DNA of 47,596 nucleotides, taken from positions 1 to 47,596 of the forward strand of contig JBNKEI010000020.1 in the NCBI GenBank assembly GCA_050288705.1, given 5' to 3'. The position numbers and the translations under genes are program-made. Below, in pieces: positions 18,014 through 26,071 of the stretch. The first letter of the stretch is position 1; each line of letters begins with the position of its first letter. Source of the DNA: JBNKEI01 sp050288705 (GTDB lineage: Bacteria; Myxococcota; Myxococcia; Myxococcales; UBA5297). The notes beneath the pieces are model-generated. The model saw only the letters and a program-made list of their open reading frames with translations. It was not told where the DNA came from and made no database searches.

Positions 18014-18588
18014 GATAATTCTCCATGCAGGGCCCGCAATTTGGCAATGCCAATGCGTAAGCGACTGCGTACAGTTTCTAGTGGAACTTTTAGCTCCTCT
18101 GATATTTCCGGAACGCTCCAACCCAGAACATGGTGAAGAGTAAGCGCGTGGCGTTGCTCGTAGGGAAGTTGATCAAGCATTTCCACTGAGCGCCGACGGG
18201 CAGTATATTCATCGGGTAGGCTATGAGGGCGGGGTAGGGCGTGCAAATTCGCACAAGTTAGAAGCTGTTCGTCGCGGTGTTTTTGCCGCTTGTCCGCACG
18301 CAGACTGGCAAAAACTACCCGCGCCGCTATGCGATCAGCCCAGGATTGCAGCGTGCCTTGCCCGCTATAGGTGGAAAGACCGCGCACAATGGCCACCATT
18401 GCTTCTTGGGAAATATCCTCAGCGCTGGCGTCGCCCCGCACCAGGTAACGCACCAAATTACGAATCCGTGGTAGCAAAGTAGTAACAATGGATTCCAATG
18501 CTTCGCGTTCTCCAGCCACTGCTGCTGCTACCAGAGACATGTCTTCGGCGATCACGGCATTTTCCTGGTTTGGTTTTGCAACGCACAT
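18010..18588 (-). CDS. Sigma-70 family (ECF-type) RNA polymerase sigma factor
   Basis: This 192-residue alternative sigma factor contains sigma region 2 (about 24-90) with LVRYLVRGDASAEDISQEAM and the DNA-melting segment STYSGQGTLQSWADRIAARVV, cited by its parts DASAEDISQEAM and TLQSWADRIAARV. Sigma region 4 (about 135-188) has LPYEQRHALTLHHVLGWSV and EISEELKVPLETVRSRL, a helix-turn-helix. There is no region 3, so it is ECF-like. It is the first gene of an operon with the TPR-membrane protein and the surface lipoprotein. An outer-membrane-like protein gene lies just upstream on the same strand. It probably controls this envelope set. The start is ATG 18588. Confidence 0.92.
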   Translation of the reverse strand: MCVAKPNQENAVIAEDMSLVAAAVAGEREALESIVTTLLPRIRNLVRYLVRGDASAEDISQEAMVAIVRGLSTYSGQGTLQSWADRIAARVVFASLRADKRQKHRDEQLLTCANLHALPRPHSLPDEYTARRRSVEMLDQLPYEQRHALTLHHVLGWSVPEISEELKVPLETVRSRLRIGIAKLRALHGELS

Positions 18589-18646
18589 GGTGTGCTAATA
18601 GAGATAGAACGATCATAGAATGGGTCACTAGGTGCCCAGGAAAAAA

Positions 18647-19669
18647 CTATTTCCATTGAAAAGTTAAAGCTAAGGTAGCGCGGGGCTGTACTGGCCATAA
18701 AGATGCTATGGGAGTAAGGCCAGGCGCGGTTTTTACATCAAACTTGACTGACCCGATTATTACGTCGGCCCCAATGGTGGCAGAAATTCCGAAATTACTT
18801 GAAAAAAAACAAGTAGTACGAATCGCAGGCATTAGGGCGAGCATCCAAAAGTTGCTATTGTCTATAGGAATTAGGTCAGGACTAGTGGAATAAGTAGCTC
18901 TATTAAATCGCAAAACCGAAGTGCTAAATTCAGAACCAATACTCCATGTAAATGGTGAGCAATTATAGACTTGCCAATTGTGTCCCAGTACTACCCCTAT
19001 ATCTTTTCTGCCTAGATGGAATTTGGCAAGGGACGTACGAATTGAAGTGTTGGGAAAATAACCAAGAATTAGATTGGCATACCATTTTTTGGTTCGTGCT
19101 CCCCAGTTTGCTCCCCATCTCAAAACTATTCCCTGGTGAAAGGTCTTGCTAGTCTCCATTAGCCCGCTCCAGCCAAAATCACCCTGCAAACCCCATGGCG
19201 ATTTTACCGGTTCCGCGTAATCTGATTTATTGGTTTCGGCTAGTTGTTCCATAGCCATTGCGTTATTGAGCAGGCCTTGTAGAGCGGTGCGCACTACTAA
19301 TCCCACAGCTTCAGTACAAGCAGATTCTGACCAAGCTCCTGAGGCTTTAACCTGCCTAGTTAGCATTCTTCCATCCTGAATGACCCGAACAATCCAGGAG
19401 CTGTCTTGCTTTACAAACCATATTACTGCTTGGCGGTCAGTCGCGCGGGCGGTAACGAACTTCAGTTGTTCGTGCAGCTTCGCTGGAAGAGATGCTTGCT
19501 GAATGGAGATTCTAACCGCCAGATCAGCAGTTTGGCCTTCAATACGGGTTGCCAGCCCTCGCTGCTCATGGTCAGCAATCAGCACCAGCACTGGTAATGA
19601 CTGGGCCCAGGCCGCATTGCTCAGAAACAACGCTGTGGCAGCGAGAACAATATATGGGCGTAAATTCAT
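18647..19669 (-). CDS. Probable outer-membrane protein with N-terminal periplasmic domain
   Basis: The protein of about 340 residues has a clear signal peptide ending AAWAQS. Of two starts, ATG 19669 has a GGAG site 10 bases upstream, while ATG 19678 has it only one base away, so 19669 is preferred. Residues about 25-130 form an alpha/beta domain (LVLIADHEQRGLATRIEG, AVIWFVKQDSSWIVRV). From about 160 onward the sequence alternates aromatic and polar residues in strands and ends in ATLALTFQWK, typical of a beta-barrel. I do not recognise the family. It lies 58 bp before the sigma-factor gene on the same strand. It is therefore either the head of that operon or a separately transcribed partner. 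Confidence 0.62.
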   Translation of the reverse strand: MNLRPYIVLAATALFLSNAAWAQSLPVLVLIADHEQRGLATRIEGQTADLAVRISIQQASLPAKLHEQLKFVTARATDRQAVIWFVKQDSSWIVRVIQDGRMLTRQVKASGAWSESACTEAVGLVVRTALQGLLNNAMAMEQLAETNKSDYAEPVKSPWGLQGDFGWSGLMETSKTFHQGIVLRWGANWGARTKKWYANLILGYFPNTSIRTSLAKFHLGRKDIGVVLGHNWQVYNCSPFTWSIGSEFSTSVLRFNRATYSTSPDLIPIDNSNFWMLALMPAIRTTCFFSSNFGISATIGADVIIGSVKFDVKTAPGLTPIASLWPVQPRATLALTFQWK

Positions 19670-19820
19670 TCTGGCCATACTCCATACTACAAGGTCGCAG
19701 GTTGACGAAAAAAACTGACCCGATTTGCGCCAAGCGCGCCTCTTAAGTTAGCGGCAACCGTAATGATGCCATATGCGGTGATAACCAATGGCGAACGATT
19801 GGGTTTCGTTTGCTCCATAG

Positions 19821-19852
19821 CTTTGGAACTCTGGAACTCCAGAGTTCCAAAG
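19821..19852 (+). promoter_or_regulatory. Perfect 14-bp stem-loop overlapping the GH6 ribosome binding site
   Basis: CTTTGGAACTCTGG (19821-19834) and its exact reverse complement (19839-19852) flank a 4-base loop AACT. The 3' arm supplies the AAAG of the AAAGGAGG Shine-Dalgarno sequence (19849-19856) of the GH6 gene, whose ATG is at 19867. In mRNA the hairpin would partly occlude the ribosome site. As DNA it could be an operator. No T-run follows, so it is not a terminator. Confidence 0.65.
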
Positions 19853-19866
19853 GAGGATTACTTAGA

Positions 19867-21318
19867 ATGATAATACGCAACTGCCTGGGTCTAGGCTTGT
19901 CCATGTTCCTGATTGTAGGTTGTGGAGGAAGATCAGGCTCCACCGAAGACCGCGAAAAAGAAGGCACTTCATCGGAAGCACAGACCCCTAGCGGGCAGGA
20001 AATTCCTATTGACCCGTCGACTCCTACTGACCCAGTGACTCCTACTGACCCAGTGACTCCTACTGACCCAGTGACTCCTACTGACCCAGTGACTCCAGTC
20101 CAGCGTGTAGACAATCCTTTTGCTGGCGCCCAGTTTTACATAGATCCGCAGTGGTCAGCCAAGGCTCGTTTTGCGGCTCAGAACGCGCCAGAGTTAGCTT
20201 CGGCAATCGAAAAAGTGGCGCAGCAACCTTCCGCATTTTGGCTTGATCGTATTGCTGCTATAGAAGGTTCAGAAAGTAAATTTGGACTAGCCGGTCATTT
20301 GAACGAGGCTTTGAAGCAAAAAGCAAACAGTAGTTCAAATGCTCCCATGCTGGTGGCCATGGTTATATATGATTTACCAGATCGCGATTGCGCTGCCTTT
20401 GCTTCTAACGGCGAGCTTCATGGCGAGGCTGATTTAGCTCGCTACAAAAGCGAATACATTGACCGCATTGTGAACGTAATTGCGTCTAATCCTTCCTATC
20501 AACAATTACGAATTGTGGCGGTGATTGAACCTGATTCTTTGCCCAATATTATAACCAATGCCAGTATTGTTCCCGCATGTTCCGCAGCAGCGCAAATTTA
20601 TAAAAAAGGTGTTATCTACGCAATTCAGAAACTTGCCCAATTAAAAAACGTCTACCTTTATTTAGACATGGCTCATTCGGGGTGGCTGGGATGGCAGCAC
20701 CCGACGGCGGCCGTCAACCTATATAAAGAAGTGTTGGCGGAGGCTGGTGGCGAACACCTAGTTCGTGGATTTGCTACTAATGTTGCCAATTACTCTGCGC
20801 TACGCGAGCCGTTTAATCCCTATGATAATGAAAATCAGTATCGGTCTCTTGTTGAGGAATTTTACGAATATAATCGCATGATTGATGAAGTAACTTACGT
20901 AAATGAGATGCGTTCGCGTCTTCCCAACCATCATTTCATTATCGATACTGGTCGTAATGGATGGAAATCGCAACCAAGCGGACAGCCAATTGATAATCGC
21001 GTTCACCGTGGTAATTGGTGTAACATAAAGAATAGTGGTATTGGAGAGCGCCCGCAGGCCAATCCGTTGCCAGGTGTTGACGCCTATTATTGGCTGAAGC
21101 CACCAGGAGAATCGGATGGGACCAGTGATTCCTCGGCCACTATTGCGGACGAAGAAGGCAAACGATATGACGAAATGTGTGGCCCTCTTCCTGCTACACG
21201 TTCTTATTCTAACGGTCGAGCATATCCAACCGATGCCCTGCAGAATGCACCGGCAGCCGGACATTGGTTTGAGGATCATTTTATAATGCTGGTTAGAAAT
21301 GCAACCCCTGCTTTATAA
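19867..21318 (+). CDS. Secreted glycoside hydrolase family 6 lipoprotein (cellulase/cellobiohydrolase-type)
   Basis: GH6 enzymes hydrolyse beta-1,4-glucan with inversion. ATG 19867 follows AAAGGAGG; the frame upstream to 19810 is not used. The signal peptide ends at a lipobox (LIVGC, Cys about residue 19), so the enzyme is probably tethered to the outer membrane. A Ser/Thr/Pro linker contains four TPTDPV units. The catalytic domain shows all GH6 signatures: YDLPDRDCAA, VIEPDSLPN (the proton-donor Asp region), DMAHSGWLGW, IDTGRNGW, RGNWCN and YWLKPPGESDGTSD. The length of 483 is normal. No carbohydrate-binding module is seen. It is followed by a GH43 lipoprotein, suggesting a plant-polysaccharide locus. 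The exact substrate (cellulose or a related beta-glucan) is inferred from the family. Confidence 0.92.
   Translation: MIIRNCLGLGLSMFLIVGCGGRSGSTEDREKEGTSSEAQTPSGQEIPIDPSTPTDPVTPTDPVTPTDPVTPTDPVTPVQRVDNPFAGAQFYIDPQWSAKARFAAQNAPELASAIEKVAQQPSAFWLDRIAAIEGSESKFGLAGHLNEALKQKANSSSNAPMLVAMVIYDLPDRDCAAFASNGELHGEADLARYKSEYIDRIVNVIASNPSYQQLRIVAVIEPDSLPNIITNASIVPACSAAAQIYKKGVIYAIQKLAQLKNVYLYLDMAHSGWLGWQHPTAAVNLYKEVLAEAGGEHLVRGFATNVANYSALREPFNPYDNENQYRSLVEEFYEYNRMIDEVTYVNEMRSRLPNHHFIIDTGRNGWKSQPSGQPIDNRVHRGNWCNIKNSGIGERPQANPLPGVDAYYWLKPPGESDGTSDSSATIADEEGKRYDEMCGPLPATRSYSNGRAYPTDALQNAPAAGHWFEDHFIMLVRNATPAL
20020..20091 (+). repeat. Four perfect 18-bp repeats encoding the GH6 linker
   Basis: The unit ACTCCTACTGACCCAGTG is repeated four times without change (20020, 20038, 20056, 20074), encoding (TPTDPV)x4 between the lipid anchor and the catalytic domain. 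Perfect identity suggests recent slippage, so the linker length may vary between strains. Confidence 0.95.
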
Positions 21319-21338
21319 TATGCGATTACTATAAAATA

Positions 21339-21377
21339 ATTCCCCGACTTGTGCTTTAGGTGCGCTGGTTGGGGAAT
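21339..21377 (+). terminator. Terminator-like hairpin after the GH6 gene
   Basis: ATTCCCCGAC (21339-21348) pairs with GTTGGGGAAT (21368-21377), a 10-bp stem with one G-U pair and a 19-base loop, about 20 bases after the GH6 stop. No poly-U follows, so intrinsic termination is not certain. It may instead protect the 3' end. The interval 21319-21478 holds nothing else obvious. Confidence 0.35.
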
Positions 21378-21478
21378 GATCGCCTCAAATCAGCACATGT
21401 AGTGGTTCAGGTCTTTCCCCTCATATACTTGACTGTAATTCCCAAAAAAGCCCACTCTATTATTAGACTCCATCAGGC

Positions 21479-23647
21479 ATGGGAATATTTATGTATGCAC
21501 TTTTAAGAGATCGTAAAAGTCGTGAACCCATCACCTTGATGGTTGCATTAGGGATACTGGCTGTACTTACTGCTTGCGAGACTAACAAGACTTGCGATAC
21601 CGACGACTGTGAATGTGTGCCAGTCAGAGTGACCGCTGTATCGCTCGACCAAAAAAAAGTTTACATGGCGGTTAGTTCATCGAGCAAGAAGCTGGTTGCT
21701 ACAGTTGAACCGTCTGACGCCACCAACGCTAGATTAACTTGGTTTTCAAGCAATCTTCAGGTAGCCACTGTGAGTCAGGCCGGCGAGGTTACCCCCGTTG
21801 CCGAAGGTACGGCTACGATTGTAGTCACTACGCAAGATGGTAACTTTGCAGATGCCTGCTTGGTGACTGTTTCCAAAGATGTAGTCATGGTGACCGAAGT
21901 TTCTCTTAACCAAAAGACGCTTGGCATAGCAGTCGGTTCGTCAAATGCGACGCTAGTTGCCACGGTAATGCCGGAAAACGCTGCCAACCATGGCTTGATT
22001 TGGTCGTCAAGTAATCCTCAGGTGGCCAATGTGAGCCAACTGGGCGAGGTAAGTCCAATTGCAGAAGGTAATGCTACGATTACGGTTACCACTCAAGACG
22101 GTGGCTTTACCGACACCTGTATTGTGACAGTAGTCGCCGCGCTGCAGGAAACAGTCGCATGGGTGATGAGCTACTTTGGCCCAGATCAAAGTATTTATTC
22201 CGATTCCCTTCATCTTGCCTATAGTACCGACGGTCTGCATTGGAATAATCTCAATGCCGGCGCTCCTGTCTATTACTCGAAAAATATGGGCACCAACCAC
22301 ATTCGTGACCCCTTTATTTTACGTAAGCAAGACAACACGTTCGTGTACATTGCTACCGATTGGACCCGAAACGACAATCCGGATTACTGGAGCAATCCGA
22401 GTCCGAATATTTTTGTGGCCGATTCTATCGATTTAATAACCTTTACTAACCCCCGCCTATTACCGGTTACTAATCTTTCTGGTCCGAACGGTTCTCCCAT
22501 GCATGCATGGGCTCCCGAGGCTTATTGGGATCCCGTTCGAAAGAAGTATGCGATACTGTGGTCGGGCAATGATACTGCTGGCGTCAATAGAATTTACGTA
22601 AGCTATACCGATGATTTCGTTACCGTAGATAACCCCACGCCGACGGTATTCTTTGACCCGGGGTACAGTGTAATTGATGCCACCCTTACCAGTACGGCCG
22701 ATAGCACCTATCTTTTCTTCAAGGATGAGACTAATAACGGCGGTAGCAGTTCGACTGGTTCCGGCAAAGACATCCAAGTTGCACGTTCATCCCAATCAAT
22801 GAGTCCCGGAACGTTCACCCGCTGGGACCCTGATTATATCACCCGTGGAACATCGCAAAGTACACGGCAAGGGACTGAAGGCCCGTTGGTTATTAAGAAA
22901 CCCGACGAAGACCGTTGGTACTTGTACGCTGATTACTACGCGAATGGTGGTGTTTTCGGCTGCTGGACTACCACAGATCTCAATATTGATCCCAGTCAAT
23001 GGACCAAGCTTTCCAGTACTGAGTACTTTCTTCCTGCTGGCGTACGACATGCAAATACGGTGCGTGTAACTCAAGCCGAACTCGATGCGCTGATCGATTT
23101 CTACCAATCCATTTCATTATTCCGTACCAACCATTTGGACAATAATGGAGTGCCTCACTACTTTGCGCACTCCTGGTTACACGGCATTATCACTTATCTG
23201 GAGGACCGTTCCAATGGGCAAATAGAGACCGACTTTTATTGGCGCATCCTACCAGGTCTTGCCGATCCGTCTAACCCTGATCTTTTCTCTGTAATGCCGA
23301 TTAACCAACCTGGAAAATATGTACGTATTGATAGCAATACTCCCAGCCGTTACCCAGCTTGTGATATCAAGGCTAATCGAGCGTCATCTCTTTGTAATGT
23401 ACCTGAGGAGAAGAGGAATCACCTGGTCTGGGCCGATTGGTATGAAGATACCGATACCTTTAGAGCGGATGCAACTTTTCGTCGAGTTTCTGCCTTAAAC
23501 GCAAACCCTTCGATGGTGTCGTTCCAGTGGTATCAGGATCCAACCCGCTATCTGCGTCACCTTAACTTTCATGTGTTTGCACATGTTCCCGAAACAGATC
23601 AGGAACAAGACTCGTCATTTACTATTGAGGCAATCGCAAAACCCTAA
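21479..23647 (+). CDS. Lipoprotein: two BIG2 domains, GH43 glycosidase, AbfB-type domain
   Basis: This is a secreted 722-residue enzyme. The signal peptide ends in lipobox VLTAC (Cys about 33), followed by a Cys/Asp-rich stretch. Two BIG2 Ig-like domains (about 48-130 and 138-220) repeat VSLDQKKVYMAV... and WFSSN-QVATVS--GEV-P-AEGTATI. The five-bladed GH43 domain covers about 225-540. HIRDPFILR holds the catalytic base Asp, AWAPEAYWD and a Tyr-Leu-Phe-Phe-Lys-Asp strand the middle Asp, and GTEGPLVIKK the proton-donor Glu. The C-terminus (about 565-720) resembles an AbfB/CBM42 arabinose-binding domain (GKYVRIDSN, VSFQWYQDPTRYLRHLN). The substrate is probably arabinan- or arabinoxylan-type. It is co-directional with GH6, 160 bp downstream. 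Confidence 0.87.
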   Translation: MGIFMYALLRDRKSREPITLMVALGILAVLTACETNKTCDTDDCECVPVRVTAVSLDQKKVYMAVSSSSKKLVATVEPSDATNARLTWFSSNLQVATVSQAGEVTPVAEGTATIVVTTQDGNFADACLVTVSKDVVMVTEVSLNQKTLGIAVGSSNATLVATVMPENAANHGLIWSSSNPQVANVSQLGEVSPIAEGNATITVTTQDGGFTDTCIVTVVAALQETVAWVMSYFGPDQSIYSDSLHLAYSTDGLHWNNLNAGAPVYYSKNMGTNHIRDPFILRKQDNTFVYIATDWTRNDNPDYWSNPSPNIFVADSIDLITFTNPRLLPVTNLSGPNGSPMHAWAPEAYWDPVRKKYAILWSGNDTAGVNRIYVSYTDDFVTVDNPTPTVFFDPGYSVIDATLTSTADSTYLFFKDETNNGGSSSTGSGKDIQVARSSQSMSPGTFTRWDPDYITRGTSQSTRQGTEGPLVIKKPDEDRWYLYADYYANGGVFGCWTTTDLNIDPSQWTKLSSTEYFLPAGVRHANTVRVTQAELDALIDFYQSISLFRTNHLDNNGVPHYFAHSWLHGIITYLEDRSNGQIETDFYWRILPGLADPSNPDLFSVMPINQPGKYVRIDSNTPSRYPACDIKANRASSLCNVPEEKRNHLVWADWYEDTDTFRADATFRRVSALNANPSMVSFQWYQDPTRYLRHLNFHVFAHVPETDQEQDSSFTIEAIAKP

Positions 23648-23677
23648 TCTTCGCCAACATGAAGCAAAGTTCTCCAC

Positions 23678-23717
23678 GCTGTCCTTGACCCGTAAATTGG
23701 AACCAGTTAAGAGAAAG
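23678..23717 (+). promoter_or_regulatory. Candidate fni promoter; also copy 1 of a 40-bp duplicated sequence
   Basis: This 40-bp stretch recurs at 30877-30916 with 3 mismatches by my alignment. It contains TTGACC (23685-23690), then a 17-bp spacer and TAAGAG, a plausible but weak sigma-70 promoter. It lies about 40 bp before fni, and the second copy lies about 80 bp before mvaA. Preservation at both sites suggests that it carries the promoter of the mevalonate operon. Confidence 0.5.
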
Positions 23718-23753
23718 CCTTCACATTAAGCCATAGCGAGGCAGCTCGACCCT

Positions 23754-24830
23754 GTGTTCCATAAGCATGACCATACTCAGCGGCGCAAAGACGCTCACTT
23801 AAATCTATGCGCCACGCAAGTAGTGGAGCCGGCGAACAATCAAGCACTTTTCAATGACCTTCACTTGGTTCACCAGGCGCTTCCCGAATTGCGGGAAGGC
23901 GAGCTTGATACCCGGCAGGTTTTTTTAGGTAAAACCCTGGCTTACCCACTACTGTTGTGTGGAATGAGTGGGGGAACGCCGCGTGCGGGAGTTCTCAACA
24001 AAGAATTAGCTGCTCTTGCCGAAGAGTTTCAAATTGGCTTTGGGGTGGGAAGCCAAAGAGTAATGCTGACCGACCCGGATGCGGCAGAAACTTTTCGCGT
24101 GCGTAGTGAGGCTCCGCACATAGTTTTGCTGGGTAATTTAGGTATTTGGCAAGCAAGAAGTTTGGGGCAGGAAAAAGTTCAGTGGCTTATGGACGATATT
24201 GGCGCTGATGCAATGGCTATTCATTTAAATCCTGCTCAAGAAATGATTCAACCGGAAGGAGACCGCGATTTTCACGGGGGATGGGAGATTCTGGAAAGCC
24301 TGGCCAAAGTATTGGGAAACCGTTTGGTGGTCAAAGAAACCGGCTGCGGTATTAATCCCACCATTGTGCGTCGGCTGCGGGAAATCGGGGTTTCCAATAT
24401 CGACCTTTCTGGTATGGGAGGCACTAGCTGGTTGACCGTGGAGTCTCTACGAGCAGAAGGGGAATTGCGAACAGTAGGAGAAACTTTTTCCGGTTGGGGT
24501 ATTCCCACTGCGGCTTGTGTGGCGTCGGCAGCTCCTTTGTTTTCTGGGCATGGCCGTATTATTGCTTCTGGCGGAATACGCGACGGTCTGGCCGTGGCTA
24601 AGGCGCTGGCTTTAGGCGCTGACTTGGCGGGAGTGGCTTTGCCCATATTTCGTGCCTGGTACCAGGGAGGGATGATTGCAGCACGTATGGCCATTGCCAA
24701 AATTTGCACTGAGTTACGTTTAGCAATGGTGTTAACTGGTTCGCAGAAACTTTCCGATTTGATTAAGTGTCCTCGAATAGTGGGGCCCACTCTCACCAAT
24801 TGGGTAACTCAATTATCAAAAGTGTATTGA
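23754..24830 (+). CDS. fni: Type 2 isopentenyl-diphosphate delta-isomerase
   Basis: The enzyme interconverts IPP and DMAPP, the last step that feeds mevalonate-derived units into isoprenoids. It uses FMN and NADPH and is unrelated to type 1 Idi. The sequence has the type 2 N-terminus HTQRRKDAHL, the flavin/substrate segments LLCGMSGGTP, FGVGSQRVML, HLNPAQEMIQPEGD, VVKETGCGI and SGMGGTSW, and the phosphate-binding IASGGIRDGL near the end. The 358 residues match the family. The start is GTG 23754; no better start lies upstream. Downstream genes of the same pathway begin about 6.2 kb away at mvaA, and a broken second copy of the fni 5' end precedes mvaA. An island has probably separated them. 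Confidence 0.94.
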   Translation: MFHKHDHTQRRKDAHLNLCATQVVEPANNQALFNDLHLVHQALPELREGELDTRQVFLGKTLAYPLLLCGMSGGTPRAGVLNKELAALAEEFQIGFGVGSQRVMLTDPDAAETFRVRSEAPHIVLLGNLGIWQARSLGQEKVQWLMDDIGADAMAIHLNPAQEMIQPEGDRDFHGGWEILESLAKVLGNRLVVKETGCGINPTIVRRLREIGVSNIDLSGMGGTSWLTVESLRAEGELRTVGETFSGWGIPTAACVASAAPLFSGHGRIIASGGIRDGLAVAKALALGADLAGVALPIFRAWYQGGMIAARMAIAKICTELRLAMVLTGSQKLSDLIKCPRIVGPTLTNWVTQLSKVY

Positions 24831-24868
24831 GCATATAGCAGTTACTGAAGAGCTAGCAGGGGAGATAA

Positions 24869-24928
24869 GCAGACGCAGGAGAAGCGATGCGGCGCAACCT
24901 CTGCGACTGACAATCTGCCTGTTTTTTT
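24869..24928 (+). terminator. Possible terminator after fni
   Basis: Nested inverted repeats GCAGA/TCTGC (24869-24873 with 24914-24918) and CGCAG/CTGCG (24874-24878 with 24901-24905) precede a run of seven T (24922-24928). The stems are short and the loops large, so efficiency is doubtful. It marks the boundary between fni and the accessory island. Confidence 0.3.
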
Positions 24929-24995
24929 CCTTTTCCTTTTAGCTTGATGTAAAAAAGAGCGTAGTAATAATGTACCGAATAAAGGCGATATCATC

Positions 24996-25694
24996 ATGAC
25001 CCCCGGACTTCGACTGCGTCGATTAATTATTGAAAACTATAAGAAGCTTAATCAGCTTGAGATTGATTTTCCTAAGCCAAAAATGGAGCGAGACCTCGAC
25101 ATCCTTATTTTGGGAAGTAAAAACGGAGGAGGGAAAACTTCTGTCCTTGAGTGTTGCTCCTTGTTAATTCTAGCTGGAATTGAGTCCCGTATTGATGTAC
25201 TTCGGGAATCAGGACCTATGTCTGATATTTCGAATCTTCTCGTAAAGTCGGGATGTAAAAATGCAAAGATTTCTGGTGAATTCGAGCAAGGTGATAAAAA
25301 ATGCACCATAAGTCTGGAGATAAATAAAAACAAGTTTGTTTCCGAAATCAATGGAGACAAGCTTTTTTCCCGAAAGAAAGGAAAGCGCTCAGCTTGGGAT
25401 CTTGACTATGCGTTGAGCAGTGTACTTGCTTTCTCTGGCGAGCCGCTAATCATTCCGCCGTTAATGCATTTTAATAGTTATCGCAAAGTACAAGAGTCTA
25501 ATCCGGAACTTGGCATGATGGCTGAAGAGTACGATGCGCTTAGAATGATGCGGTACGCTGGCCGTTCTGGAATAAGGACAATGTCGACGCCTATAAGCTC
25601 CTTTAAATTGGAGATTCTAAGGTCTCTTATGGGAAAGGCCTCTCTATTCGAAGGATCAAACAAGGAAGAATCTGCATGGTTCTGTCTCAACTGA
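24996..25694 (+). CDS. AAA/SMC-like ATPase, N-terminal half (split gene; PARIS AriA-like/OLD-like)
   Basis: This 232-residue frame has the ABC/SMC-type ATPase N-lobe: LRRLIIENYKKLNQLEIDF then Walker A GSKNGGGKTS (about residues 40-49). It ends in the region preceding the ABC signature. The other half of the ATPase (signature and Walker B) is in a frame shifted by -1 that begins at ATG 25676, overlapping by 19 bp. Either the gene suffered a one-base indel, or the two halves are made separately. An AAGGAAGA ribosome-like site precedes ATG 25676 at suitable distance. With the TOPRIM-like gene downstream, this resembles the AriA-AriB (PARIS) defence pair or an OLD-like module. That assignment comes from domain types only. 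Confidence 0.75.
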   Translation: MTPGLRLRRLIIENYKKLNQLEIDFPKPKMERDLDILILGSKNGGGKTSVLECCSLLILAGIESRIDVLRESGPMSDISNLLVKSGCKNAKISGEFEQGDKKCTISLEINKNKFVSEINGDKLFSRKKGKRSAWDLDYALSSVLAFSGEPLIIPPLMHFNSYRKVQESNPELGMMAEEYDALRMMRYAGRSGIRTMSTPISSFKLEILRSLMGKASLFEGSNKEESAWFCLN

Positions 25695-26071
25695 ACGGCC
25701 TGATCGAACGCTATTGCGGCGGGTGTATTGAAAATTTGCGCCCAATGCCTGACAATAAAGTAGACATTCGAATCCAACCGAAGAATGGTGGCGATTCATT
25801 TTCTTTCGACGGATTGAGTTCCGGCCAAAAAGAGATGATTGCAACATTGTTTCTAATTTGGAGAAATTCGCAAGAATATCCGAGTATTGTGTTGATCGAC
25901 GAACCAGAATTGCATTTGAATGCCGAGTGGCATGTTGACTTTGTTGACCAATTGCGAAAGCTTGCTCCAGTTAACCAATACATTCTAGCGACACACTCAG
26001 AGGAGATATTCCGCTCTGTGGAAGAATCGAGTCGGGCGATCTTGGCTCCAGATGAAGGAGTTACCGCATGA
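25676..26071 (+). CDS. AAA/SMC-like ATPase, C-terminal half (split gene)
   Basis: This 131-residue frame contains the ABC signature LSSGQKEMIAT (about residues 47-57) and Walker B IVLIDEPELHLN with the D-loop (about 70-81). It closes with the H-loop region NQYILATHSEEIF, as in AAA_15/AAA_21 ATPases. It lacks Walker A, which is in the preceding frame. A single-base change near 25672-25680 would join both into a protein of about 357 residues. Its TGA stop overlaps the ATG of the DUF4435-like gene (ATGA), which shows that this half still belongs to a coupled operon. Confidence 0.75.
   Translation: MVLSQLNGLIERYCGGCIENLRPMPDNKVDIRIQPKNGGDSFSFDGLSSGQKEMIATLFLIWRNSQEYPSIVLIDEPELHLNAEWHVDFVDQLRKLAPVNQYILATHSEEIFRSVEESSRAILAPDEGVTA

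Noticed and set aside
19743..20114. Minus-strand GVTGSVGVTGSVG repeat frame
   Set aside because: It is the antisense of the TPTDPV linker repeat of the GH6 lipoprotein.
20800..21279. 159-codon minus-strand frame
   Set aside because: It is antisense to the conserved GH6 catalytic domain.
24272..24799. 175-codon minus-strand frame
   Set aside because: It is antisense to conserved fni; Pro/Ser/Arg-rich content is typical of a shadow frame.
25655..25685. Programmed -1 frameshifting in the ATPase gene
   Set aside because: I find no slippery heptamer of the X-XXY-YYZ type near the frame change; a mutation, an error or re-initiation is more likely.
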